From Bdellovibrionales bacterium (lineage in GTDB: Bacteria; Bdellovibrionota; Bdellovibrionia; Bdellovibrionales; JAMPXM01), in contig JADJOF010000001.1 in assembly GCA_016713885.1 (NCBI GenBank), positions 558,001 through 622,000 on the forward strand: a stretch of DNA of 64,000 bases, written 5' to 3'. Under the pieces are notes generated by a model. That model saw only the letters and a program-made list of their open reading frames with translations. It had not been told where the DNA came from and did not search any database. Position 1 is the first letter of the stretch. Each line of letters begins with the position of its first letter. Made by a program: the position numbers and the translations under genes. This document shows, in pieces, positions 9,859-19,022 of this stretch.

Positions 9859-10686
9859 TCAGCTCTTTTTGGCCAACTTCATATATGAAGTGACCACTTT
9901 GTTTTCATCAAGACCAAGCTGCCGAGCAATTTGCACGAGAAAGCCACGTAAGAAAACAGGTGCGGGAAGATTTTTGAAGTCATTTGACTCAAGAGCGATC
10001 AGGTAGGTTTTACCGATGCGCGAGCTCTCTGAAAGTTTCTCGAGCGGGACCTGCTTGTAGGTTCGAATTTTCTTTAAGAAAGGTCCGTCGAACTCATCTT
10101 TTGCTGCGATCTCTTGTTCCATCGCGCCGTCCACAGGATATGTTCCCATCGGGCACTTCGCCATTCCCTGTTTGAGCGTGGGCGGAGCTTCACGTTTTCG
10201 AACTGTAAACTCGGACGTTGTAACGATCACTGTTTCGCGCGGACCGAATTCACTTGGCGGGGGAGCTGGCGTCGAAACCGGAGCCGTCGGGATTACAACC
10301 GGTGTTGAGGGAGGCGGGCTATGGATTTGAGCAGCTGCCATTTCGATAGACCCGGGGATCGACGGATCTGGAACTACAAAATCAGGAAGTGCCTGATGGT
10401 CGGCAGAAACGGTTGAGCGCTGAGCAAACGGTTGCGCCCCGTTTTTTTGCAGAGATTCATCATAGGCACGGCGAAGCTGATTGTTGCCAAGAACGGAGTA
10501 GGCTTCATCGACAAGTTTTAAGAGATCGCGCGCTTCTTCACGTGAAAACATCGAGTAGAGTGCTGGATTATCTTGAGAATAAGTGGCTTTAGCGCGCTGA
10601 TAGGCGCGTTGGATCTCTGCCGGTACCGCGTCTGGCGGTACCTCGAGCACTTCGTAATAGTTCACTCCATCCTTAGAACCGAACAT
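9859..10686 (-). CDS. J-like domain / RodZ-type helix-turn-helix fusion protein
   Basis: A 275-residue protein with three parts. Residues 8-75 look like a DnaJ J-domain (NYYEVLEVPPDAVPAEIQRAYQ ... DEAYSVLGNNQLRRAYDE), but the HPD tripeptide needed to stimulate DnaK is absent (SQDNPA at that place). The middle is Pro/Thr-rich and disordered. The C-terminal 70 residues (LKKIRTYKQVPLEKLSESSRI ... DFKNLPAPVFLRGFLVQIAR) match the cytoskeletal HTH of RodZ-like proteins. There is no membrane segment. It sits directly downstream of a MinD-like ATPase with a 2-base gap. A spatial-organisation or regulatory role is plausible but unproven. Confidence 0.75.
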   Translation of the reverse strand: MFGSKDGVNYYEVLEVPPDAVPAEIQRAYQRAKATYSQDNPALYSMFSREEARDLLKLVDEAYSVLGNNQLRRAYDESLQKNGAQPFAQRSTVSADHQALPDFVVPDPSIPGSIEMAAAQIHSPPPSTPVVIPTAPVSTPAPPPSEFGPRETVIVTTSEFTVRKREAPPTLKQGMAKCPMGTYPVDGAMEQEIAAKDEFDGPFLKKIRTYKQVPLEKLSESSRIGKTYLIALESNDFKNLPAPVFLRGFLVQIARQLGLDENKVVTSYMKLAKKS

Positions 10687-10688
10687 CC

Positions 10689-11600
10689 CTAAATGACAGC
10701 GCGAAGCGCCGCAGGATTCAATAGATTCTTTGAGATCTGAAGGAACTGGCCGACGATACTTGAGTAAGGATACTCAATCACCATAGGGCGACGCTTGCGC
10801 AGTGACTGCCACACGGCGTTATCGTGATCGATGTAGCCGAGGTAGCTCGCCTCAATTCCAAAGTACTTTTTGCAGACACTTTTCATCGAGTGCCCCAGTT
10901 CGATGTCCTGGCGCGTGCGGACCTGATTCAAGAGCAACTGAATCGAGAAGTCCGAAATCTTATTCGACAACCGAAGACCAGCTTCGGGATTCGTTTGATG
11001 GATGTATCGAACCAAGTCGGCCGGGCTTTTGATTCCAAGATTATTGCGCGAATCCATTGCCGCTTCGATGAGCGATTGAATACCGAGTTCGGACTCGGCT
11101 TCGCGAAGTTTGCGGTAATAGCTGGCCTTCATGAAACGGTAGGCGTTTTCTATCGATGTCGGCTCAGGAGTGACAGCGACGACTTTCTGATCGGCGGCCA
11201 AGAAAAAATCGAGCGTATTTTCGCTCGTTCCAGCGCCGAGATCCAAGATGACATAGGGCGTGGGTAGCGAACGCAGACCGTGAATCAGACGATTCTTAGC
11301 ATCGCGATTCAGGTCAGCGATATTGAGGGCGTCGTTGAAGCCACTGATGAAGTTGAGGCCGGGAATTTCGGTCGCGGTTGTGACGTCAGCAAGTGAGTGT
11401 GTGCGGCCGGATACAAAATCAGAAAGGGTTTGATTTGGAATTTTGATCCCGAGGCACGTGTGAAGATTGCCGCTGCCGAGATCAAGATCGATCAGCGTGA
11501 CGGACTTACCCATTCGCGTTAGGCAAATGGCGAGAGAAGAGCTGATAAAACTCTTGCCGATTCCACCTTTGCCGCCACCGATTGCCCAAATAGTATTCAT
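10689..11600 (-). CDS. MinD/ParA-superfamily ATPase (FlhG-like)
   Basis: P-loop ATPase of the SIMIBI class with a deviant Walker A motif (GGGKGGIGKSFISSSLA, residues 8-24), LIDLDLGSGNLHTCLG (switch I) and YVILDLGAG (Walker B-like) followed by a long helical region. This pattern fits the MinD/FlhG branch that positions polar structures such as flagella, rather than plasmid ParA. No C-terminal amphipathic MinD membrane helix is obvious (the end is NLLNPAALRAVI). It overlaps tsaB by four bases and precedes the J/HTH protein, with which it may act. Confidence 0.8.
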   Translation of the reverse strand: MNTIWAIGGGKGGIGKSFISSSLAICLTRMGKSVTLIDLDLGSGNLHTCLGIKIPNQTLSDFVSGRTHSLADVTTATEIPGLNFISGFNDALNIADLNRDAKNRLIHGLRSLPTPYVILDLGAGTSENTLDFFLAADQKVVAVTPEPTSIENAYRFMKASYYRKLREAESELGIQSLIEAAMDSRNNLGIKSPADLVRYIHQTNPEAGLRLSNKISDFSIQLLLNQVRTRQDIELGHSMKSVCKKYFGIEASYLGYIDHDNAVWQSLRKRRPMVIEYPYSSIVGQFLQISKNLLNPAALRAVI

Positions 11601-12301
11601 GACATCTTCTCTTCGGCACCACTCCCGCGAATATAGAGGGCCTGCGCCGCCTGCCAGGTGAACTTCTCATCCTTTCGGACCAAGGGCTGTGCGATGAGTT
11701 TTCGGCGAGCTAGACGAACGGCGACGTGGGCAGTCGGAAAATCAAGATCGGTAGCGGGCCTATGAATCTGTAGTCCGGCTTGGCGGAGAGTGTCCTGGAC
11801 CAAAGTACTGCCGTCGCCAATCAAGCAAATGGCTTCACTATGTTGGGCGAAGCGATCTCTCAGTTCGTAAGCGGTGTAGGCACCTGGTGGCTCTGCTGAC
11901 CACTGCGCGAAGACGAGTCCCATCTGGGCCGGAAGTGCCGCGACCACCAATTGATTGGGCGGTACAGTGCCCGAAGCGCGCGCTCCCTCGAGCATGTTCT
12001 CGGTGCTGCTGATCGTGATGATGGGTAGGCCAAGCGACCAGCCAAGAGCGCGAGCGGCGTTGATGCCAACGCGAATGCCGGTGAAGCTTCCGGGGCCTTG
12101 GCCGACAGCGATGGCCGAGAGTTTTGTAAAATAAGGTGCAACTCGCTCGAGTGATGGCCCAAGGACTTCGGCGTGACTGCGGTCGCGCCGCCATTGCTCC
12201 GAGACTAGAGTCCGCTCGTTTGGTTCATCGGGGTTCTCAACAAGAACCACCGATCCTGCCGTCGTTGTTGTCTCAATTCCAAGAACGAGGTTTGTCGACA
12301 T
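11597..12301 (-). CDS. tsaB: tRNA threonylcarbamoyladenosine biosynthesis protein TsaB
   Basis: Partner of TsaD in the t6A modification of ANN-decoding tRNAs. The ASKHA-fold N-terminus (LVLGIETTTTAGSVVLVE) and the family motif GQGPGSFTGIRVGINAARAL at about residues 68-87 are clear. The length is 234 aa. Stop and start of rseP/tsaB are adjacent (12301 shared), so the genes are tightly packed in the rseP-tsaB-MinD-like cluster. Confidence 0.9.
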   Translation of the reverse strand: MSTNLVLGIETTTTAGSVVLVENPDEPNERTLVSEQWRRDRSHAEVLGPSLERVAPYFTKLSAIAVGQGPGSFTGIRVGINAARALGWSLGLPIITISSTENMLEGARASGTVPPNQLVVAALPAQMGLVFAQWSAEPPGAYTAYELRDRFAQHSEAICLIGDGSTLVQDTLRQAGLQIHRPATDLDFPTAHVAVRLARRKLIAQPLVRKDEKFTWQAAQALYIRGSGAEEKMS

Positions 12302-13980
12302 CAGCGAAAGAAAATTCGCGACACATCGTTAAACAATGCAAACACCATCAGTCCAACCAGCAGTGCCGCCCCCACTCGTTGCGCGAGCTCCATCTTTTGC
12401 ATCGAAAGCGGTGCGCCGCGAACAGCTTCGATCGTGTAGAACACAAGATGACCGCCGTCGAGCACGGGCACTGGGAGCAGGTTCAACACGAAGAGGTTGA
12501 GCGAAATAACAGCCATCGCCATAAGATATTCTGAGGCGCCTGCGCTCCACGACTTTTTCGCCATCTGTCCGATTGAGAGAAAGCCGCCAACATTTTTTGA
12601 CGAGACCTGCCCTTGGAACAAACGCACAAGTCCGACGACAATCGCTCCCGACATCTCAACTGAGCGAACAGCACCGCGTTCGACCGCCTCGATCACATTC
12701 CCAGTCGCAACTTGGACCGTTTGTGGAACATCGTCGATGATCATCGGGCGAATGCCGACTTCAAATCGAGTTTCTTCCTGTCCCATGTGATTCATTCGTT
12801 TCTTCACGTTTGGCGAAATGGCGAGAGTCATTGGTTTGCCGTCGCGAATGATGGCAAAGTCGATCGGCTTCGTACCATCAAAAGCACGAATGCGTCCGAC
12901 CACTTCTTCAAACTTCGTGAGCTTCTCGCCGTTGATTGAGACCAGCTGATCGCCAGGTCGGAGCCCGGCTTTTTCGGCAGGTGAGTCCTTTTCGATAGAC
13001 GCCAAATAAAGCTCAGGATCGTCAAAACCCAAAGCGCGCAGTGCTGCGGTTCCGCTCTGACCGGCAGCAGCAGCTGGCACATCAACGACGAACTCAAGAG
13101 TTTGCGGCTGCGCCTCTTCGTCGGCCTTCTGCAGCGCTTCGATGAAGCCGCGCTGAACAGTGAACGTCAGTTTAGTCTCGCTCGCAAACGAGCCCACGGC
13201 GCGTTCGATCTCGCGCCAGCGACGGAACTGGGTCGCATTGATTTTGATAATCGAATCACCAGAGCGCATTCCGGCCGTTGCTGCCGCGGATCCCGGGATA
13301 ACCGCAATTGTTGCCGAGCGCGACAGGAATGTCAGACCGTCGATATCGCCGATCTCTTTTGTCCACGAAAGAACATTTGGATTGGCGATGAGCTTTGGAG
13401 TCGCCTCAAGTGAGGTCGCGGTGCCGTCTTCGCGCTGAATTCCAAATCGCAGCGGCTTTCCAGGATTGGACTGAATTATCTTTTCGAGTTCATTCCAAGT
13501 CGCGATCGACTTGCCGTCGATTTCGAGAATGGTGTCGCCTGAACGAAATCCCGCGCTCCACGCGGTGGAGTTTTGCGCAAGATCGCCAAGGCCTGGGAAC
13601 AGCGCCCTCTCGCCAATCATCGCAATAGCCGAATACAGCAAGAACGCGAACAGCAGGTTCATAATCGGCCCGGCCAAAACCACGGCAATGCGCTGGCCGA
13701 CCGGTTTATGGAGGAACGATCCGGCACGATCAGCCTCACTGACCTCGGCCGAGGGATCGTCACCAAACATTTTTACGTATCCACCGAGAGGGACTGCGGC
13801 AATGCAGTACTCGGTTTCGCCTCGTCGAAAACTCAGAAGCTTTTTTCCAAAGCCAAGACTGAAAACTTCAACGCGCACTTTGAAGTACTTCGCGACGAGA
13901 AAGTGGCCGAGCTCGTGAACGAAAATCAGAAGCCCGAGGAGGATAATCATGGGAATTGCATAAGAAAATACGCTTGTCAT
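12301..13980 (-). CDS. rseP: Site-2 protease RseP with three PDZ domains
   Basis: Intramembrane zinc metalloprotease that releases membrane-tethered anti-sigma factors. HELGH at residues 22-26 and LLPVPVLDGGH near residue 507 provide the zinc ligands; GYVKMFGDD is the MRE-like loop. At 559 aa it is about 110 residues longer than E. coli RseP. The extra length is accounted for by a third PDZ-like unit: AGFRSGDTILEIDG, AGMRSGDSIIKINA and AGLRPGDQLVSING, roughly at residues 130, 220 and 325. It is separated from upstream cdsA by 116 bases without a gene; dxr, often found there, is missing. Confidence 0.92.
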   Translation of the reverse strand: MTSVFSYAIPMIILLGLLIFVHELGHFLVAKYFKVRVEVFSLGFGKKLLSFRRGETEYCIAAVPLGGYVKMFGDDPSAEVSEADRAGSFLHKPVGQRIAVVLAGPIMNLLFAFLLYSAIAMIGERALFPGLGDLAQNSTAWSAGFRSGDTILEIDGKSIATWNELEKIIQSNPGKPLRFGIQREDGTATSLEATPKLIANPNVLSWTKEIGDIDGLTFLSRSATIAVIPGSAAATAGMRSGDSIIKINATQFRRWREIERAVGSFASETKLTFTVQRGFIEALQKADEEAQPQTLEFVVDVPAAAAGQSGTAALRALGFDDPELYLASIEKDSPAEKAGLRPGDQLVSINGEKLTKFEEVVGRIRAFDGTKPIDFAIIRDGKPMTLAISPNVKKRMNHMGQEETRFEVGIRPMIIDDVPQTVQVATGNVIEAVERGAVRSVEMSGAIVVGLVRLFQGQVSSKNVGGFLSIGQMAKKSWSAGASEYLMAMAVISLNLFVLNLLPVPVLDGGHLVFYTIEAVRGAPLSMQKMELAQRVGAALLVGLMVFALFNDVSRIFFR

Positions 13981-14096
13981 TGCACTATGATAGTCGGTCG
14001 ACCCGGTTGAGCTCCAGACTTTTCAATCGATCTGACAAACTTCTGGAGTGTCTGGTGGAATACCGCGCTCTGCAGCGTTCAGGACTTAGGACTGAA

Positions 14097-14906
14097 TTAA
14101 CGACTGATGAGGAAGCTAACGACGCTGTAGTAAACCGGAGCCGCGAACAGGACGCCATCGAGGCGGTCGAGAATTCCGCCGTGTCCTGGCATGACCGAGC
14201 CGGAATCTTTAACATCCGCCACACGTTTCAAAAGAGACTCGTGGAGATCGCCAATCTGCGCAAAACCGCCGGTGACGATGGCTGCGGCAATCATAGTCGC
14301 CGACGTCGTGTGTTGCGGCAGGTATTGTGCGATGACGACTCCGGCAATAGCGCTGCCGAAGAGACCGCCGATTGCGCCCTCGACTGTCTTTTTGGGCGAA
14401 ACGGCCGAAAAGAGCTTTCGCTTTCCAAAAAAACGGCCGGTGACATAGGCCATCGTGTCGCCCGCAAAAACAATCGCCAAAAGCCCAAAAAACCAGATGT
14501 CGCCGTTCTCGAGACGGAGAAGTCGCAGAGCCAACGCCGGGAAAATCCCGACGTAGAGGAAGCCCATGAGCCCTGCGCCTTGAAACTGAACGGCGGGGGC
14601 AAGATCAGTTCGTCTTGAGACGTTAAACAAAACAATTGTTAAAAAATAGACCGCGACTTGAGCGACCGCTGCGATCGGTCGTTCGAGGAGAGTCGTCGTC
14701 AAAAGCAGAGCAAGGCAGAGTGTGACAAAGGACCATCGGATGCTCGCGACGGCCACTTCTTTGCGGAAGGTCAGCCGTGCGTATTCGAAAATACTGCCGG
14801 CGCTGACCGATAGACCGATCAACAGCAGCCCATCGGTTTTTAAAAACCAATAGATTCCAGCAACCCCCAAAACAGCGATCAGTGCCGAGAGGGCGCGGAT
14901 TCTCAT
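14097..14906 (-). CDS. cdsA: Phosphatidate cytidylyltransferase
   Basis: Makes CDP-diacylglycerol from phosphatidate and CTP. It is a multi-spanning membrane protein with the family signature spread over SPKKTVEGAIGGLFGS and KDSGSVMPGHGGILDRLDG near the C-terminus. The start at 14906 (MRIRALSALIAVLG) overlaps the uppS stop as ATGA; a longer open frame upstream lies inside uppS and is not used. The length is 269 aa. Confidence 0.92.
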   Translation of the reverse strand: MRIRALSALIAVLGVAGIYWFLKTDGLLLIGLSVSAGSIFEYARLTFRKEVAVASIRWSFVTLCLALLLTTTLLERPIAAVAQVAVYFLTIVLFNVSRRTDLAPAVQFQGAGLMGFLYVGIFPALALRLLRLENGDIWFFGLLAIVFAGDTMAYVTGRFFGKRKLFSAVSPKKTVEGAIGGLFGSAIAGVVIAQYLPQHTTSATMIAAAIVTGGFAQIGDLHESLLKRVADVKDSGSVMPGHGGILDRLDGVLFAAPVYYSVVSFLISR

Positions 14907-15676
14907 ATCGATGGCTCCGGTTGATGAGGGTGGCGCTCGACTTGCGCTGATGTTTTTCCGAAGCGTCGTTCGCGCTGCGAATACCAATCGAACGCCTTCT
15001 GCAGATGTGAGTCGCTATAATCCGGCCACAGAACCGAATCGATATAGAGCTCAGAGTAAGCACTTTGCCAGAGTAGGAAATTTGAAAGCCGAGATTCACC
15101 GCTCGTTCGAACAATCAGATCCGGATCCGAAAAACTCAGTCCGTAGTCGCGAGCCAGTCGCCCCGTCTGCAGCTCGGCGCTGAGCATCTCTTCGGTGATA
15201 TCATCGGCACGAAGGAGACCCTGTTCTGCTTTGCGCGCCAGAGCTTTTGCCGCGCCGACGATATCTTGGCGTCCGCCATAGCTCAGCGCAAAAGTGAGAA
15301 GCATGCCGGTGCAGTGCTCAGTCGCTCGGATCGTCTCATCGACTTCCGCACGCACCGAAGCGGGTAGGCGATCGATGTCGCCGATGGTTTGAAAGCGAAT
15401 TCCATTCTTCACGAGATTGGCTCGTTCGCGCTTAAGATGTCGCGAGAGTAGAGCCATAAGGAAAGACACCTCTTCAAGCGGACGCAGCCAGTTCTCCGTG
15501 CTGAAGGTGTACAGCGTGAGCTGCTTCAGTCCACGGCGGGAGCACGTTTCGATGATCTCGCGGGCGACACGAGCACCACGCAAGTGACCGAACGTACGGT
15601 TCTTCCCCCGTAGTTCGGCCCATCGACCGTTTCCGTCCATAATGATTGCGACATGCGCCGGATTCGAGGTGCCCAC
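14903..15676 (-). CDS. uppS: Undecaprenyl diphosphate synthase
   Basis: cis-Prenyltransferase that builds the C55 carrier lipid for wall and O-antigen synthesis. HVAIIMDGNGRWAELRG at residues 8-24 contains the catalytic Asp and pyrophosphate-binding residues; LTLYTFSTENW and DPDLIVRTSGESRLSNFLLW are the other conserved blocks. The length is 257 aa. It follows frr by one base and overlaps cdsA. Confidence 0.95.
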   Translation of the reverse strand: MGTSNPAHVAIIMDGNGRWAELRGKNRTFGHLRGARVAREIIETCSRRGLKQLTLYTFSTENWLRPLEEVSFLMALLSRHLKRERANLVKNGIRFQTIGDIDRLPASVRAEVDETIRATEHCTGMLLTFALSYGGRQDIVGAAKALARKAEQGLLRADDITEEMLSAELQTGRLARDYGLSFSDPDLIVRTSGESRLSNFLLWQSAYSELYIDSVLWPDYSDSHLQKAFDWYSQRERRFGKTSAQVERHPHQPEPSI

Positions 15677-15677
15677 G

Positions 15678-16235
15678 TCAGATCGTCATGATCTCTTTTT
15701 CTTTTTCAGCCGAGATCTTATCAACCTTCTCGATGTACTGATCGGTCATCTTTTGGATGTCCTGTTCGGCGCGCTTGTTGTCGTCTTCGCTGATGGCCTT
15801 GTCTTTCAGTGCCTTCTTCAGCATTTCGTTGGCATCACGACGACCCATGCGAACTGCAACCTTGGCGTCCTCAACAACCTTCTTGGTGTTTTTCACCATT
15901 TCTTTGCGGCGCTGTTCGTTGAGATCAGGAACTTTCAAACGGATGACTTTGCCGTCATTGATCGGGCTCATACCGAGATCGCTCTTGATGATGGCCTGTT
16001 CGATCTCTTTCAGCATCTGAGCTTCCCATGGTGCGATCAGGAAACTCTTCGCATCGGGAGTGGAGATTGCCGACACCTGGCTCAGAGGTGTCAGGTTGCC
16101 ATAGTAGTTAACTTTAACGTTATCGAGCATGGAGACCTGAGCGCGGCCCGTGCGAACTTTTTTGAGTTCGTTCGAGAGAGCGACGAGCGCCTTCTCCATC
16201 ACATCTTTTGCGGCTTTTTTTGCGTTCTCGACCAT
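15678..16235 (-). CDS. frr: Ribosome recycling factor
   Basis: Splits post-termination ribosomes with EF-G. The 185-residue, charge-rich three-helix-bundle protein is recognised by LKKVRTGRAQVSMLDNVKVNYYG, then TPLSQVSAISTPDAKSF and the C-terminal helix ending EKVDKISAEKEKEIM. It lies seven bases after pyrH in the canonical tsf-pyrH-frr order. Confidence 0.96.
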   Translation of the reverse strand: MVENAKKAAKDVMEKALVALSNELKKVRTGRAQVSMLDNVKVNYYGNLTPLSQVSAISTPDAKSFLIAPWEAQMLKEIEQAIIKSDLGMSPINDGKVIRLKVPDLNEQRRKEMVKNTKKVVEDAKVAVRMGRRDANEMLKKALKDKAISEDDNKRAEQDIQKMTDQYIEKVDKISAEKEKEIMTI

Positions 16236-16242
16236 ATTGACC

Positions 16243-17609
<1,367 letters not shown>

Positions 17610-17614
17610 TGCTC

Positions 17615-18553
17615 TTACTCCTCAGTCGTTTCTGGAGTTGTTGTTTCGCCTTCTTCGAGCTCTTGTTGAATCTCGACGTCGTCAGCAGTACCAGCCGCAA
17701 CGAGTTTGCGGGTCTTCGATGCTTTAACAACAGCGGGACCAGGCTTTTTCTCTTCGACTTTTTCTGGGCGACGGCCGCGTTTTGCCGCTTCGGGCTTCGC
17801 TGCTGCCATCTCTTCTTTTTCTTTAGCGAGATCCGATTTTTTGTCGGAGTTCGAACGCATCTTCTGTTCCCACTCTTGCGCGCCTTCGTTGTACGACTCG
17901 GCAACGAGACCTGCGAAGAGTTTAATCGAACGGATGGCGTCGTCGTTACCCGGGATTGGGTAGTCGGCCGACTCAGGATCGACGTTGGTGTCGGCGATGC
18001 CGATAACCGGGATACCAAGGCGCTTTGCTTCAGCAACAGCGATGTGCTCCATGTTCAAATCGACAACGAACATTGCCGACGGCATGTCCTTCATGTCGCG
18101 GATACCATCGAGGTATTCAACAAGGCGCTGATACTCTTTTTCGATTCCAGCGCGCTCTTTCTTCGAGAAGAAGTCGAGCTCGCCTTTTTCGCGCATCTGG
18201 TCGATCTTTTTCAAACGATCGATTGACGCTTTAATTGTCGAGAAGTTTGTGAGCATGCCGCCCAGCCAACGTTTTGTAACGTAGAACTGACCGCATGATT
18301 TAGCCGCCTCTTGGATCGGCTCGACCGCTTGTTTCTTTGTACCAACAAAGATCAAGCTTCCGCCGTTGGCCGCTGTCTTCTTAACGAAGTCAGCCGCTTT
18401 CTTGGCGTGATCGACTGTCTTGTGCAGGTCGATGATGTGAATTCCGCCACGGTCTGTGAAGACGTAGGGTTTCATTTTTGGGTTCCAGCGTTGAGTCTGG
18501 TGACCGAAGTGCACGCCCGCATCGAGCATGGCTTTCATAGTAATCTGCGCCAT
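17615..18553 (-). CDS. rpsB: 30S ribosomal protein S2 with long charged C-terminal tail
   Basis: Small-subunit ribosomal protein: MLDAGVHFGHQTQRWNPKMK, TVDHAKKAADFV and ALFVVD-like SAMFVVDLNMEHIAV identify S2. The conserved core ends about residue 230. A further 80 residues rich in Lys/Ala and then Glu/Thr (EKEEMAAAKPEAAKRG ... EEGETTTPETTEE) make the protein 312 aa, against 241 in E. coli. It has a strong AGGAGG ribosome site six bases upstream of the ATG and a leader containing a hairpin. Confidence 0.96.
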   Translation of the reverse strand: MAQITMKAMLDAGVHFGHQTQRWNPKMKPYVFTDRGGIHIIDLHKTVDHAKKAADFVKKTAANGGSLIFVGTKKQAVEPIQEAAKSCGQFYVTKRWLGGMLTNFSTIKASIDRLKKIDQMREKGELDFFSKKERAGIEKEYQRLVEYLDGIRDMKDMPSAMFVVDLNMEHIAVAEAKRLGIPVIGIADTNVDPESADYPIPGNDDAIRSIKLFAGLVAESYNEGAQEWEQKMRSNSDKKSDLAKEKEEMAAAKPEAAKRGRRPEKVEEKKPGPAVVKASKTRKLVAAGTADDVEIQQELEEGETTTPETTEE

Positions 18554-18571
18554 TGCGCTACCTCCTGAAGT

Positions 18572-18590
18572 CTCTTGTTTTTCACAAGAG
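18572..18590 (-). promoter_or_regulatory. Hairpin in the rpsB leader, just upstream of the ribosome site
   Basis: CTCTTGT and ACAAGAG form a perfect 7-bp stem with a 5-base loop, ending a few bases before the AGGAGG of rpsB on the minus strand. S2 is known to autoregulate rpsB-tsf through its leader in other bacteria; whether this hairpin takes part is inference. Confidence 0.4.
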
Positions 18591-18745
18591 GACGTTATTT
18601 TTGCGTCGGAGGTTTGTCCGTGAACGCTGGAAGTTCACAGGTGACTTGGGTCGACCTCGAACAAAGCGGTTTGGCTTTGTGTCGGTCGGCTTTCAGTGCG
18701 CTCCGAACGCGGTTTCTGGTTATTCCTCCGTCTCGAATTTCGGGG

Positions 18746-18773
18746 AGAAAAACGGCTCTTTTTATCGAGCCGT
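18746..18773 (-). terminator. Rho-independent terminator upstream of rpsB
   Basis: On the minus strand ACGGCTC, an 8-base AT-rich loop and GAGCCGT are followed by TTTTCTCC. It would end transcripts arriving from the flavin oxidoreductase gene at 19023-20162 before the rpsB leader. Confidence 0.6.
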
Positions 18774-18972
18774 CTGAACAACCCCGTTGTCGCATTTGCC
18801 GATCGGGCCTTTCGGTCCAATCGGCTCGGGCGTCACCAGCGGAGTCCGAGACGTGTGTATTTGCTGTAAACAGCAGATAGGAAGGGGTTAGCACGCTGAG
18901 CCATGGCGAGCAAGGCGGATCGCGGACGAAGTCGCAGTCTGAAGGGAGTTCCCGGGTTGTTTTCGCACCGCG

Positions 18973-18990
18973 GCTTCCGGCGCCGGAAGC
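18973..18990. repeat. Perfect 18-base palindrome
   Basis: GCTTCCGGCGCCGGAAGC is its own reverse complement. It lies 33 bases beyond the stop of the flavin oxidoreductase gene and could fold as a 3' UTR hairpin or bind a dimeric protein. No second copy was noticed in the window. Confidence 0.6.
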
Positions 18991-19022
18991 TGTCGCGTGT
19001 CAGCCGGGAGGCAGACGGCCGT

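Larger units (their letters stand above)
18554..19022. other. Non-coding interval upstream of rpsB
   Basis: No convincing gene in either direction. On the minus strand it holds, from right to left: a stop-proximal palindrome AGACGGCCGTCT (19013-19024), a perfect 18-base palindrome (18973-18990), a terminator-like hairpin (18746-18773), and then the promoter/leader of rpsB. I could not pick out a convincing -35/-10 pair. Open frames here are antisense or frame shadows with no family resemblance. Confidence 0.5.

Noticed and set aside
13102..13413. Plus-strand open frames inside rseP, cdsA and rpsB
   Set aside because: They mirror strongly conserved minus-strand genes, and their products have no family pattern.
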